The position numbers and the translations under genes were made by a program. A DNA stretch of 64,000 bases. Origin: an uncultured Altererythrobacter sp. (lineage in GTDB: Bacteria > Pseudomonadota > Alphaproteobacteria > Sphingomonadales > Sphingomonadaceae). The stretch covers positions 1,612,001 through 1,676,000 of the forward strand of contig CANLLZ010000001.1 in assembly GCA_947492235.1 (NCBI GenBank), in the 5' to 3' direction. Of the stretch, positions 17,581 to 24,824 are shown one piece after another. The notes beneath the pieces are model-generated. The model saw only the letters and a list, made by a program, of their open reading frames with translations, had not been told where the DNA came from and ran no database searches. How positions within the stretch are numbered: the stretch's first letter is position 1; each line of letters begins with the position of its first letter.

Positions 17581-18590
17581 GTTTTCGCCTGCGCGCCAGC
17601 CGCCCCGACGATCTGGAACATCTGTATGAAATGGCCAAGCTGACGGGTGGCGGCTTCACCAATCTGCCGCCCGACCGCGATGCGCTGGGCGAGAAGCTGG
17701 AAACGAGCGCAAAGGCCTTTGCCAATACAGGCGAAGAGCTGGTCGACGAGACGTTCGTGCTGGTGCTGGAAAACACCGAAACCGGCGCGGTGCGCGGCAC
17801 GTGTCAGTTGATGACGCAGGTCGGCCAGCAATGGCCGTTCTATTCCTATCGCACCAACACGCTGACCCAGTATTCGCAGGAGCTCGACCGCACGGTGCGG
17901 GCCGAAATGCTGAGCCTGTCGACCGATCTGGAAGGCTGCAGCGAAGTGGGCGGGCTGTTCCTCCACCCGAATGAGCGCGCGGGCGGGCTGGGCCTGCTGC
18001 TGGCGCGCAGCCGCTACCTGTTCATCGCCATGCACCGCGCGCGCTTTGCCGAGCGGGTGCTGGCCGAACTGCGCGGGATTATCGACGACCGGGGCGGATC
18101 GCCGTTCTGGGACGGTGTCGCGGGCCGCTTCTTTGGGATGAGCTTTCAGGAAGCGGACTATTTCAACGCCATCAATGGCAACCAGTTCATCGCCGATCTG
18201 ATGCCCAAACATCCGGTCTATATCGCCATGCTGGACGATGATGCGCGCGATGTCATCGGACTGCCCCACCCCACCGGCCGCGCTGCGATGCGGATGCTGG
18301 AGAAGGAGGGCTTCGCCTATGAAGGCTATGTCGACATTTTCGACGGCGGGCCGACCATGCTGGCGAAAACCGACAATGTGGTCAGCGTGAAGAATGCGGC
18401 GAAGGCTTCAGTGTCGGCGACCGACAATGAAGGCGGCGAGAAGGTGCTGGTGGCAACGGGGCGACTGGAGGAATTCCGCTCCTGCTATGGCACCCGCGCG
18501 CTGGATGGCGAGAGCGTGGCGATTGACGCAGGCGCTGCGGAAACGCTGGGTGTTGATGTTGGCGATACGGTGTGGAGTGTGGGGCGATGA
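17577..18590 (+). CDS. astA: arginine N-succinyltransferase
   Basis: AstA transfers succinyl from succinyl-CoA to arginine, the first step of the AST pathway of arginine breakdown. The 337-residue protein has the GNAT-like N-terminus FRLRASRPDDLEHLYEMAKLTGGGFTNLP, the EVGGLFLHPNERAGGLGLLLARSRYLF acyl-CoA region, and the FWDGVAGRFFGMSFQEAD motif specific to AstA. The start is TTG at 17577, overlapping the upstream TGA, with AGGAGA 7 bases before it. It is followed by a REP pair and then astB. Confidence 0.94.
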   Translation: MSFRLRASRPDDLEHLYEMAKLTGGGFTNLPPDRDALGEKLETSAKAFANTGEELVDETFVLVLENTETGAVRGTCQLMTQVGQQWPFYSYRTNTLTQYSQELDRTVRAEMLSLSTDLEGCSEVGGLFLHPNERAGGLGLLLARSRYLFIAMHRARFAERVLAELRGIIDDRGGSPFWDGVAGRFFGMSFQEADYFNAINGNQFIADLMPKHPVYIAMLDDDARDVIGLPHPTGRAAMRMLEKEGFAYEGYVDIFDGGPTMLAKTDNVVSVKNAAKASVSATDNEGGEKVLVATGRLEEFRSCYGTRALDGESVAIDAGAAETLGVDVGDTVWSVGR

Positions 18591-18602
18591 ACAAGCATAA
18601 TC

Positions 18603-18694
18603 CCGTTCGGGCTGAGCTTGTCGAAGTCCTGCCCTTTTTTCGGGTGCCGCGATAAAGTTTAGAACAGCCCTGCGACAGGCTCAGGGCGAACGGG
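18603..18694. repeat. REP pair, inverted arms, upstream of astB
   Basis: The left arm at 18603-18626 (core GCTGAGCTTGTCGAAG) and right arm at 18669-18694 (core GCGACAGGCTCAGGGCGAACG) are inverted copies. The right arm ends 10 bases before the TTG start of astB and its terminal GGGA is the best ribosome-binding candidate for astB. Confidence 0.88.
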
Positions 18695-18704
18695 AATTTT
18701 TGTT

Positions 18705-19952
18705 TTGCTTCAAGAAATCAACTTCGACGGCATCGTCGGCCCCAGCCACAACTACGCCGGGCTCAGCCTCGGCAACAAGGCGAGCGCCAACCACAAGGGC
18801 GATCCCAGCTACCCCCGCGCGGCCGCCTTGCAAGGCATCGCAAAGATGCGCGGCAATATGGCGCGCGGATTGGCGCAGGGGTATCTGCTTCCCCTGCCCC
18901 GCCCCAATGACGCGCTGCTGCAGCGGATTGGCGCAGACGACAACACCCCTGCACAGCTGCGTGCCGCCGCATGGTCGGCCAGCTCCATGTGGACCGCCAA
19001 TGCCGCGACAGTCTCTCCCGCTCCCGACACCGCCGATGGCCGCTGCCACCTGACGCCTGCCAACCTCGTTACCATGCTCCACCGCGGGCAGGAATGGCGC
19101 GACACGAAGGCGCAGCTGGACATCGCCTTTGCCGATGTGGCGCATTTCAAAGTCCACGACGCCGTGCCGCCAACCTTCGGCGATGAAGGCGCGGCCAACC
19201 ATATGCGCTTTTGCGAAGGCCATGGCGCGGCAGGCGTCGAGGTCTTCGTCTATGGCAAGCCGGGCGGTAAATTCCCCGCCCGCCAGCACGAGCAGGCCAG
19301 CCGCGCGGTTGCCAGGCTGCACGGGCTGGACCCGGCCAAATGTGTCTTCATCGAGCAGAACCCCGCTGCCATCGAGGCAGGCGCGTTCCACAATGATGTG
19401 GTGTCGGTGGCCAACGAGCGCGTGCTGTTCACCCACGCCGAGGCCTTCGCCGATCAGGCCGCCGCCTACGATGCGATCCGCGCGGCTTTCCCGGCGCTGG
19501 AATTGGTCGAAGTGCCCTCCGATGCGGTCAGTCTGGCCGAGGCGATCAAGACCTATCTGTTCAACGCGCAATTGCTGACACTCCCCAGCGGCGAAATGGC
19601 GCTGATCGTGCCGGAGGAATGCCGTGAAAGCCCCAGCGTCTGGGCATGGGCCGAGCAGATGATGGCATCGAACGGCCCGATCCGTCAGGTCATCCCGGTC
19701 GATGTGCGCCAGTCCATGGCCAATGGCGGCGGCCCTGCCTGCTTGCGCCTGCGGGTCGTGGCGGACCCGGCCACAGTCGATCCCCGTTTCCTGCTCGACG
19801 AGGCGCGGGCCGACAGAATCGAGCAAACCATCGCGGCCCATTGGCCGCAGCAGATCGACCCGTCCGATATCGGCAACACGGCATTGGCCACGCAAATCCG
19901 CAACGCGCGCGGGGCCTTGCTGGATGTTCTGAATTTGGACGCCCTCGCGTAA
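18705..19952 (+). CDS. astB: N-succinylarginine dihydrolase
   Basis: AstB hydrolyses succinylarginine to succinylornithine, two ammonia and CO2, the second AST step. The 415-residue protein opens INFDGIVGPSHNYAGLSLGN, the family signature. It contains VHDAVPPTFGDEGAANHMRFC, and the catalytic-type motifs FHNDVVSVANERVLF and GGGPACLRLRVV. It uses a rare TTG start, chosen because the family N-terminus begins there and no other start precedes it in frame at a suitable distance. Genes for astC, astD and a classical astE are not in this window. Confidence 0.93.
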   Translation: MLQEINFDGIVGPSHNYAGLSLGNKASANHKGDPSYPRAAALQGIAKMRGNMARGLAQGYLLPLPRPNDALLQRIGADDNTPAQLRAAAWSASSMWTANAATVSPAPDTADGRCHLTPANLVTMLHRGQEWRDTKAQLDIAFADVAHFKVHDAVPPTFGDEGAANHMRFCEGHGAAGVEVFVYGKPGGKFPARQHEQASRAVARLHGLDPAKCVFIEQNPAAIEAGAFHNDVVSVANERVLFTHAEAFADQAAAYDAIRAAFPALELVEVPSDAVSLAEAIKTYLFNAQLLTLPSGEMALIVPEECRESPSVWAWAEQMMASNGPIRQVIPVDVRQSMANGGGPACLRLRVVADPATVDPRFLLDEARADRIEQTIAAHWPQQIDPSDIGNTALATQIRNARGALLDVLNLDALA

Positions 19953-19978
19953 ACTCCTGCATAACAAGCGCACTCAAA

Positions 19979-20088
19979 GTTAACGCCCTTGCCCCCGCGT
20001 CGGGCAGGCTTACACTTGTTTACACGTTAACCACTGTGAAGCGCAGGTGGCCGCCACTGGCCCGATGATTGCAGAGGGAAACGTTAAC
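19979..20088 (+). promoter_or_regulatory. three GTTAAC sites upstream of the 82-aa membrane protein gene
   Basis: GTTAAC occurs at 19979, 20026 and 20083 within about 110 bases of otherwise GC-rich DNA; the last site abuts the GAGGG ribosome site of the next gene. The second is followed by C (TTAACC), a half-site of the kind CtrA binds. A regulatory role is suggested only by the clustering. Confidence 0.3.
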
Positions 20089-20099
20089 GAGGGATTCGC

Positions 20100-20348
20100 A
20101 TGTTGAAGAAGATTGGCCGCCTGTTTGTTATCAAGAACCGTTTCGAGGCGTATCTGATCATCTTCGCGCTGGCTCTGGGCGCGATGACGCGCGGCGCGCA
20201 CTACACCATCGAATTTCCCGGCACCGGCGGATATCTGCTGTGGGCCGCAACCGCAGGCGCTGTGTTCATGGGCGGCGCGAAGATCCTCGACGCGCTCAAA
20301 TACGAACGCGAACGCGAGGATGCGAAGCGTCTGGAGACGCATAAGTAG
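20100..20348 (+). CDS. small membrane protein, hypothetical
   Basis: An 82-residue protein with two predicted membrane segments: about residues 17-33 (AYLIIFALALGAMTRGA) and 43-60 (GYLLWAATAGAVFMGGA). Basic residues flank the first segment (MLKKIGRLFVIKNR), and a charged C-terminal tail (KYEREREDAKRLETHK) is probably cytoplasmic. GAGGG lies 6 bases before the ATG. I do not recognise a named family. It stands alone between astB and the tmRNA gene, on the opposite strand to the latter. Confidence 0.72.
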   Translation: MLKKIGRLFVIKNRFEAYLIIFALALGAMTRGAHYTIEFPGTGGYLLWAATAGAVFMGGAKILDALKYEREREDAKRLETHK

Positions 20349-20358
20349 GCCACTTAAA

Positions 20359-20405
20359 CCCCGGCGCTTGCGGCACGAGGTCCCAGCGTTCGCTGCGATG
20401 ACGGG
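20359..20405. repeat. short intergenic repeat of the sphingomonad 'CCCAGCG..CGCTG' type
   Basis: The stretch contains CGCTTGCGGCACGAGG, then CCCAGCG-TT-CGCTG and ATGACGGG, an arrangement that I recall as a frequent dispersed intergenic repeat in this group. CCCAGCG and CGCTG form an imperfect hairpin. Only one copy is visible in this window, so the call is from memory of related genomes. Confidence 0.45.
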
Positions 20406-20561
20406 TAATTGATCGGACGACTTTCTCGCGAAGAATTTTCCTGAGTTCGCGCCGAAAATGGCGTCGGCCGAGAACCGGCGCGCAGCGACCATGAAGGTCG
20501 TGAGCACCGGAAGCGCAGGACGATGCCGTTTGCAGGCCGAAATCAGGGAAATTATCGCGAG

Positions 20562-20596
20562 AAAAGGTGGAGAGATTCTGTTGCTACGTTCTCTCC
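20562..20596 (-). terminator. intrinsic terminator of the tmRNA gene
   Basis: Read leftward, GGAGAG (20596-20591) and CTCTCC (20574-20569) form a stem followed by ACCTTTT. It ends the RNA that begins near 20910. Confidence 0.7.
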
Positions 20597-20910
20597 GGAC
20601 GCCCGGTATCCGCTTCTGTTGCCCGGTGGGTCCAACCGCGCTTTAGCTTTGTAAGATCAGGCCGCTAGGCCGTCAGGTTACGCAGCGATTGCGAGTGCTT
20701 CGTTATCGTTGGCACTTGTGTGTTTGAGCCTATTACGGGTTACTCAGCCCGGGTGAAAACACTGCCTTTCAACACACGTCGATCCTGGTTCGGCCCCATC
20801 AGGAAACCCTTGGAATAAAGGGCCTTTTGGTGGAGCCGCCGGGTACTGCCCCCGGGTCCGTTGCGTCTATTACACAGCATCATTTATCGCCATATCCGGT
20901 CGAAACCGGC
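20567..20910 (-). ncRNA. ssrA: two-piece (permuted) tmRNA
   Basis: tmRNA rescues stalled ribosomes and tags the unfinished protein for proteolysis. Read leftward, the acceptor piece comes first: a hairpin CCGGT-TTCG-ACCGG near 20905, a T-arm CCGGG-loop-CCCGG, then GGCTCCACCA ending at 20828. A short spacer of about 30 bases follows. The coding piece starts at 20797 with GGGGCC, which pairs with GGCUCC of the acceptor stem. The tag frame is at 20713-20678 and encodes ANDNEALAIAA then TAA. This order, acceptor before coding, is the circular permutation found in alphaproteobacteria, where processing gives two RNAs. Exact 5' and 3' ends are estimates. Confidence 0.93.
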
Positions 20911-20916
20911 AGGTCC

Positions 20917-20944
20917 TATATAGGCGCTTGGCTATTAATGTGAA
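20917..20944 (-). promoter_or_regulatory. probable ssrA promoter
   Basis: Leftward, TTCACA (20944-20939) as -35 and TATATA (20922-20917) as -10 are separated by 16 bases. A start about 7 bases further on falls at the first tmRNA hairpin. The match at -35 is partial. Confidence 0.5.
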
Positions 20945-21022
20945 GTGTAGGGGGGCGGAGCTTGGTGCTGACTGCCGGGGTAGGAGGGTTAATACTGCGC
21001 GCGGCGTGCTGTGGTTCCGGGC

Positions 21023-21310
21023 GGGTGTTTTTGTTTAGCCTCAAGCGCCGGCGGTCGCATTCGCTCCCTTAGGCTATCCTCGCTCTCACGCCCTTTGGGC
21101 GCGTCGCTGCGGGGCGGCCGCGTGGCCTTGCGGCCTGCTGGTCGCCGGCCGTGCTCCGCAGCAAAAATGATGGCTTGGAATGGACCGGGGCCGAGAGGCC
21201 CCGCATAGGCCGACCGGCCGCCCGCAGCGACGCGACCTTCAGGTCGCATGAGCGAGGAAGCAAGGGGACCGGATGGCCCCCGCCCGCAGGGTCCCAAACA
21301 AAAACCCCCC
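21023..21310. repeat. MITE-like intergenic element with inverted ends
   Basis: The 429-base gap between ssrA and mscL holds no gene. The stretch from GGGTGTTTTTGTTT (21023) to AAACAAAAACCCCCC (21296-21310) has inverted ends sharing GTTTTTGTTT. Further in, weaker inverted matches include CCTCGCTC on one side and GAGCGAGG on the other. The centre is very GC-rich with several short palindromes (GGCCGCGTGGCC, GGGGCCGAGAGGCCCC). An open frame crosses it on the minus strand, but its Arg/Ala/Gly/Pro composition looks like repeat DNA read by chance. No transposase is present. Confidence 0.5.
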
Positions 21311-21314
21311 AAAC

Positions 21315-21350
21315 AAACAAAAACGGGGGCAGGCTCACACCCACCCCCGT
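21315..21350 (-). terminator. intrinsic terminator of mscL
   Basis: Leftward, ACGGGGG (revcomp of 21344-21350) pairs with CCCCCGT (revcomp of 21323-21329) around a 14-base loop, followed by TTTTGTTTG. Confidence 0.8.
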
Positions 21351-21373
21351 CTTAATCTCAACCCAGAAAAAAC

Positions 21374-21793
21374 TTACTTCTTAAGCGCATCCCGGATTTC
21401 GGTCAGCAGCTCGATCTCGGTCGGACCGGCTGCTTCCTCTTCCTTCGGCTCTTCGAACTTGGCCTGCACCTTATTGGCGTAGCGGACCAGCATGAAGATG
21501 ATGAAGGCCAGGATCACGAAGTTGATGATCGAGGTCACGAACGCGCCCCATGCCAGCACATTGGCACCGGCCTCGCGTGCCGCTTCCAGCGACATGCCGG
21601 GCTCTACCTCGCCGCTCAGCACAACATATTTCGCGCTGAAATCGACATCGCCGAACACTGCGCCGACCAGCGGCATGATCATATCGTCGGTCAGCGACCC
21701 GACGATAACAGCAAATGCGCCTGCGATGATGACCGCAACGGCCAGTTCCATCACATTGCCCTTGGCAATAAATTCCTTGAACTCGGTAAGCAT
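21374..21793 (-). CDS. mscL: large-conductance mechanosensitive channel
   Basis: MscL is a pentameric inner-membrane pore that opens under high membrane tension to release solutes on osmotic downshock. The 139-residue protein begins MLTEFKEFIAKGNVMELAVAVIIAGAF (amphipathic helix and TM1 pore helix). TM2 is NFVILAFIIFMLVRYANK, and a charged cytoplasmic helix ends TEIELLTEIRDALKK. The frame is open upstream to 21910, but the ATG at 21793 has GGGGG upstream and matches the family. A terminator follows, and the gene is a single unit divergent from lemA. Confidence 0.96.
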   Translation of the reverse strand: MLTEFKEFIAKGNVMELAVAVIIAGAFAVIVGSLTDDMIMPLVGAVFGDVDFSAKYVVLSGEVEPGMSLEAAREAGANVLAWGAFVTSIINFVILAFIIFMLVRYANKVQAKFEEPKEEEAAGPTEIELLTEIRDALKK

Positions 21794-22000
21794 GGTTACA
21801 ACCCCCTTTATTATATTGCGCGCGCCCTTTGCCACCGGAACGCCCGAAGGGGAAGCCCCTGCCATGCACAGGTAATCAGAGCCCCGAAACAGGACCGCGC
21901 CGTCTTGCAATGGAAGCGCGGTGTGCTAACTTTGTAATACAGGTTCCGAAGGCCGCGCGGTGCGCGGTGCTCGAACACTTTTCTGGGAGGACCAACACAG

Positions 22001-22606
22001 ATGAATTTTGCCCGTCTCCGCAACGCAGTGGTGCTTGCCGCTGCAACAATCGGTCTCGCTTCGTGCGGGATCAACTCCGTTCCCACGGCAGAGGAAAACG
22101 CCAAGGCGAAATGGGCCGATGTGGAAGCGCAGTTCCAGCGCCGGGCAAACCTCATCCCCAATCTCGTCGAAGTAGCGCAAGGCGCGGCAGAGAACGAGCG
22201 CGGCATTCTGACCGAAGTGACCGAAGCGCGCGCCCGCGCGACCAGCGTCAATATCGATGCCGACCAGCTGGGCGATCCCGAAGCAATGGCGCAGTTTCAG
22301 CAGGCGCAGGGCCAGCTGGGGCAGGGCCTTGGCCGCCTGCTCGCCAGCTTCGAGGCCTATCCGCAGATCACTTCCAGCCAGAATTTCCTTGCGCTGCAGA
22401 GCCAGCTGGAAGGGACGGAGAACCGCATCGCGGTGGCCATTCGCGACTACAACGAAGCGGTGCGCAATTATAACACCACGATCCGCACCTTCCCCGACAC
22501 GATCGGCGCAAACCTGATCCACGGGGCGGAACCGCTGGTCCCCTACGAAGCCGCCACGGAAGGCGCGGAAATCGCCCCGACCATCGACATGACCGACGGC
22601 AACTGA
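22001..22606 (+). CDS. LemA-family lipoprotein
   Basis: A 201-residue LemA-family protein. Residues 1-22 form a lipoprotein signal ending LASC. The family region begins WADVEAQFQRRANLIPNLVEV and continues through ARARATSVNID and AYPQITSSQNFLALQSQLEGTENRIAVAIRDYNEAVRNYNTTIRTFP, the LemA signature, forming a long antiparallel helical bundle. GGGAGGA lies 12 bases before the ATG. It is followed within 6 bases by two TPM-domain genes, a frequent LemA arrangement. Its molecular role is not established. Confidence 0.9.
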   Translation: MNFARLRNAVVLAAATIGLASCGINSVPTAEENAKAKWADVEAQFQRRANLIPNLVEVAQGAAENERGILTEVTEARARATSVNIDADQLGDPEAMAQFQQAQGQLGQGLGRLLASFEAYPQITSSQNFLALQSQLEGTENRIAVAIRDYNEAVRNYNTTIRTFPDTIGANLIHGAEPLVPYEAATEGAEIAPTIDMTDGN

Positions 22607-22611
22607 GCCGC

Positions 22612-23403
22612 GTGATCCGGCAAGTCCTCCTCTTCGCGGCCCTGTTCGCCGCAGCCATTGGCGCGCCTCTCTCGGCTCAGGATTTTCCCGAGCTGACGGG
22701 CCGCGTGGTGGATGCGGCGAATATCATTCCCGATGCGGAGGAAGCCGCGCTGGTCCAGCGGCTGGAGCAGCTGGAGGCGCAGTCGCAGCGGCAGTTGGTC
22801 GTGGTGACCGTGCCAAACCTGCAAGGTCTGGATGAGCAAACCTTCACCTATCAGCTTGGCCGCGAATGGGGAATCGGGGACGCAGAGCGCAATGACGGCG
22901 CGATCCTGCTGGTTGCTCCCGAAGAGCGGAAAGTCCGGATCGAGACAGGGTACGGCCTCGAAGGCATCATGACCGATGCCCTGTCCGCCATCATCATCCA
23001 GAACGATATCCTGCCGCGCTTCCGCGATGGCGACATCCCGGCCGGCATTATGGCCGGGACGCAGGCGATTGCGACGCAGCTGGAATTGCCCCCCGATCAG
23101 GCGGTACAGATTGCGCGCGAGGCGGGCGAGGCACGTGAAAGCGATGGCGGCTTCCCGATTGGCAGCATCATCTGGCTGGGTTTCCTGTTCTTCTTCTTCA
23201 TCCTCCCGATGTTCGGCAAAGGCCGACGCTATCGCAGCGGTCGGGGTGTCGTCGGTGACATCATCCTTTGGGAAGCGGGTAAAGCGATTGCGCGCGGCGC
23301 GAGCGGCGGTGGCAGCAGCTGGGGCGGAGGCGGCGGTTTCGGCGGCGGCTTCTCCGGCGGCGGCGGCAGCTTCGGCGGCGGCGGCGCGAGCGGGGGCTGG
23401 TAA
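22612..23403 (+). CDS. TPM-domain (YgcG-type) exported protein with Gly-rich tail
   Basis: A 263-residue protein with a signal peptide (VLLFAALFAAAIGAPLSAQ). A TPM domain at about residues 25-160 contains LTGRVVDAANIIPDAEEAALVQRLEQLE, RNDGAILLVAPEERKVRIETGYGLEG and DILPRFRDGDIPAGI. One membrane helix follows (IIWLGFLFFFFILPMFG, about 187-203), then a cytoplasmic tail ending in a Gly/Ser-rich stretch of about 40 residues. TPM proteins (also called YgcG or TLP18.3 family) act with LemA by inference from gene pairing. The GTG start lies 6 bases after lemA. Confidence 0.88.
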   Translation: MIRQVLLFAALFAAAIGAPLSAQDFPELTGRVVDAANIIPDAEEAALVQRLEQLEAQSQRQLVVVTVPNLQGLDEQTFTYQLGREWGIGDAERNDGAILLVAPEERKVRIETGYGLEGIMTDALSAIIIQNDILPRFRDGDIPAGIMAGTQAIATQLELPPDQAVQIAREAGEARESDGGFPIGSIIWLGFLFFFFILPMFGKGRRYRSGRGVVGDIILWEAGKAIARGASGGGSSWGGGGGFGGGFSGGGGSFGGGGASGGW

Positions 23404-24078
23404 ATGGCCTATTTGAACGAAACCGAGCACGCACAGGTTACCGCAGCGGTCGCAGCAGCAGAGCTGACCACGTCGGGCGAAATCGTCACCGTGCTGGCCG
23501 ATCGCAGCGACGGATATACCGATGTGGTGCTGTGGTACGCGGTCGCCCTCGCCTTCACCGCGATGAGCGTGTTCGCTCTCCTGCCCCAGCCCTTTATGAA
23601 TTTCTGGGACACGCTGGTGGGCGGCTGGATGGATGACTGGACTACCGGCGAACTCGCCAGCATGACCATCGCGCTGGGCCTTGGCACATTCGCGGTCAGC
23701 TATCTGGTGCTGTCATGGGATGTGATGCGTTTCCTGTGCATCCCCGCCCCTGTCAAAACCGCCCGCGTCCACGCCGCCGCCGTGCGCCATTTCAAGGTCG
23801 GGGCGGAGCGCCGCACCCATGGCCGCACCGGCGTGCTGCTGTATCTCTCCATGCGCGAGCACCGTGCGGAAATCGTTGCAGACGAGCCGATTGCGGAGCT
23901 GGTTTCAGCCGAAGTGTGGGGCGAGGCCATGGCCGATATGCTGGTGGAAATCCGCCAGGGCCGGATCGCCGAGGGGCTGGTCGTCGGGATCGCCGATGTC
24001 GGCAAGGTGCTGTCCGAACACTTCCCCCGCGCCGAGGATGACGAGAACGAGCTGCCCGACAGGCTGATCGAGCTGTAG
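23404..24078 (+). CDS. second TPM-domain membrane protein
   Basis: A 224-residue protein starting directly after the stop of the preceding gene. Residues 5-35 (TEHAQVTAAVAAAELTTSGEIVTVLA) match the start of a TPM domain. Two membrane helices at about 42-60 and 82-105 interrupt it, and the rest follows (HGRTGVLLYLSMREHRAEIVADEPI, MLVEIRQGRIAEGLVVGIADVGKVLSEHFP). The split by membrane segments is typical of this subfamily. It completes a lemA-TPM-TPM unit; the Gly-rich tail of its neighbour is absent here. Confidence 0.85.
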   Translation: MAYLNETEHAQVTAAVAAAELTTSGEIVTVLADRSDGYTDVVLWYAVALAFTAMSVFALLPQPFMNFWDTLVGGWMDDWTTGELASMTIALGLGTFAVSYLVLSWDVMRFLCIPAPVKTARVHAAAVRHFKVGAERRTHGRTGVLLYLSMREHRAEIVADEPIAELVSAEVWGEAMADMLVEIRQGRIAEGLVVGIADVGKVLSEHFPRAEDDENELPDRLIEL

Positions 24079-24122
24079 AAGCCAACCCACCGCTGAACCT
24101 GCCACTTGACCCGCCCCTTGAC

Positions 24123-24213
24123 CCGTTCGCCCTGAGCCTGTCGAAGGGCTTTTCTCAATTCATGCACAGCGCCAGCAAAAAGGCCGGTGCTTCAACAAGC
24201 TCAGCACGAACGG
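24123..24213. repeat. REP pair, inverted arms, upstream of the NUDIX gene
   Basis: The left arm 24123-24147 (core CGCCCTGAGCCTGTCGAAGG) and right arm 24190-24213 (core TTCAACAAGCTCAGCACGAACG) are inverted copies. The right arm ends 7 bases before the GTG start, and its terminal CGGA is the nearest purine run to act as ribosome site. Confidence 0.86.
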
Positions 24214-24220
24214 AATTTCA

Positions 24221-24793
24221 GTGTCTCATAATGATTCCCCCGCCCGCGATGCGGACGCGGACAAGCCCGAAGAGATCGTCTGGCAGGGCAAATTCATCAC
24301 CGCCAAGACCCGTGGCCGCTGGGAATATGCGGGCCGCGCGCGCGGCATTCGCGCAGCTGCCATTGTCGCCATCGATGAAGCCGCAGATGGCAAGCATGTC
24401 CTGCTGGTGGAACAATACCGCGTGCCTTTGGGCCGGTTCAGCCTGGAAATCCCTGCAGGTCTGATCGGCGATGAAGATGGCGGCGAAGGCGAAGCGCCCG
24501 AAGCTGCCGCCGCGCGCGAGCTGGAAGAAGAAACCGGCTACCGCGCAGGGCATATGGTGTCGCTGGGCGAATATTATTCCAGCCCCGGCATGGTCTCCGA
24601 AAGCTTCAGCCTGATGCGCGCCAGCGAGCTGACCAAGGTCTCGGATGGCGGAGGTGTCGAGGGCGAAGACATCGCCGTGCACCGCGTGAAACTGGCCGAG
24701 CTGGACACATTTGTTGCCGCCAAACGTGCGGAAAATGTTGCCATCGACGTGCGGATCGCCATGCTGCTGGCCACACAAAATTGGATCGCCTGA
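24221..24793 (+). CDS. NUDIX hydrolase (ADP-ribose pyrophosphatase type)
   Basis: A 190-residue NUDIX enzyme that would hydrolyse a nucleoside diphosphate linked to another group, most likely ADP-ribose. LLVEQYRVPLGRFSLEIPAGLIG is the typical ADPRase lead-in, and EAPEAAAARELEEETGY is the core of the NUDIX box with the metal-binding Glu residues. A small insertion (DEDGGEGE) sits between the GLIG and the Glu of the box. The C-terminal part has DVRIAMLLATQNWIA. The GTG start follows the REP right arm. An SDR gene begins 31 bases downstream. Confidence 0.88.
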   Translation: MSHNDSPARDADADKPEEIVWQGKFITAKTRGRWEYAGRARGIRAAAIVAIDEAADGKHVLLVEQYRVPLGRFSLEIPAGLIGDEDGGEGEAPEAAAARELEEETGYRAGHMVSLGEYYSSPGMVSESFSLMRASELTKVSDGGGVEGEDIAVHRVKLAELDTFVAAKRAENVAIDVRIAMLLATQNWIA

Positions 24794-24824
24794 ACGGCGC
24801 ATTTCACTTCACGGGAGAATAAAA

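Noticed and set aside
20010-20507. Minus-strand open frame of 165 codons
   Set aside because: It crosses the small membrane-protein gene and a dispersed repeat, and has no domain; the plus-strand 82-residue gene has a better ribosome site and membrane pattern.
20989-21312. Minus-strand open frame of 107 codons beside ssrA
   Set aside because: Composition is Arg/Pro/Gly/Ala without a family motif and it spans a repeat element; more likely chance reading of GC-rich repeat DNA.
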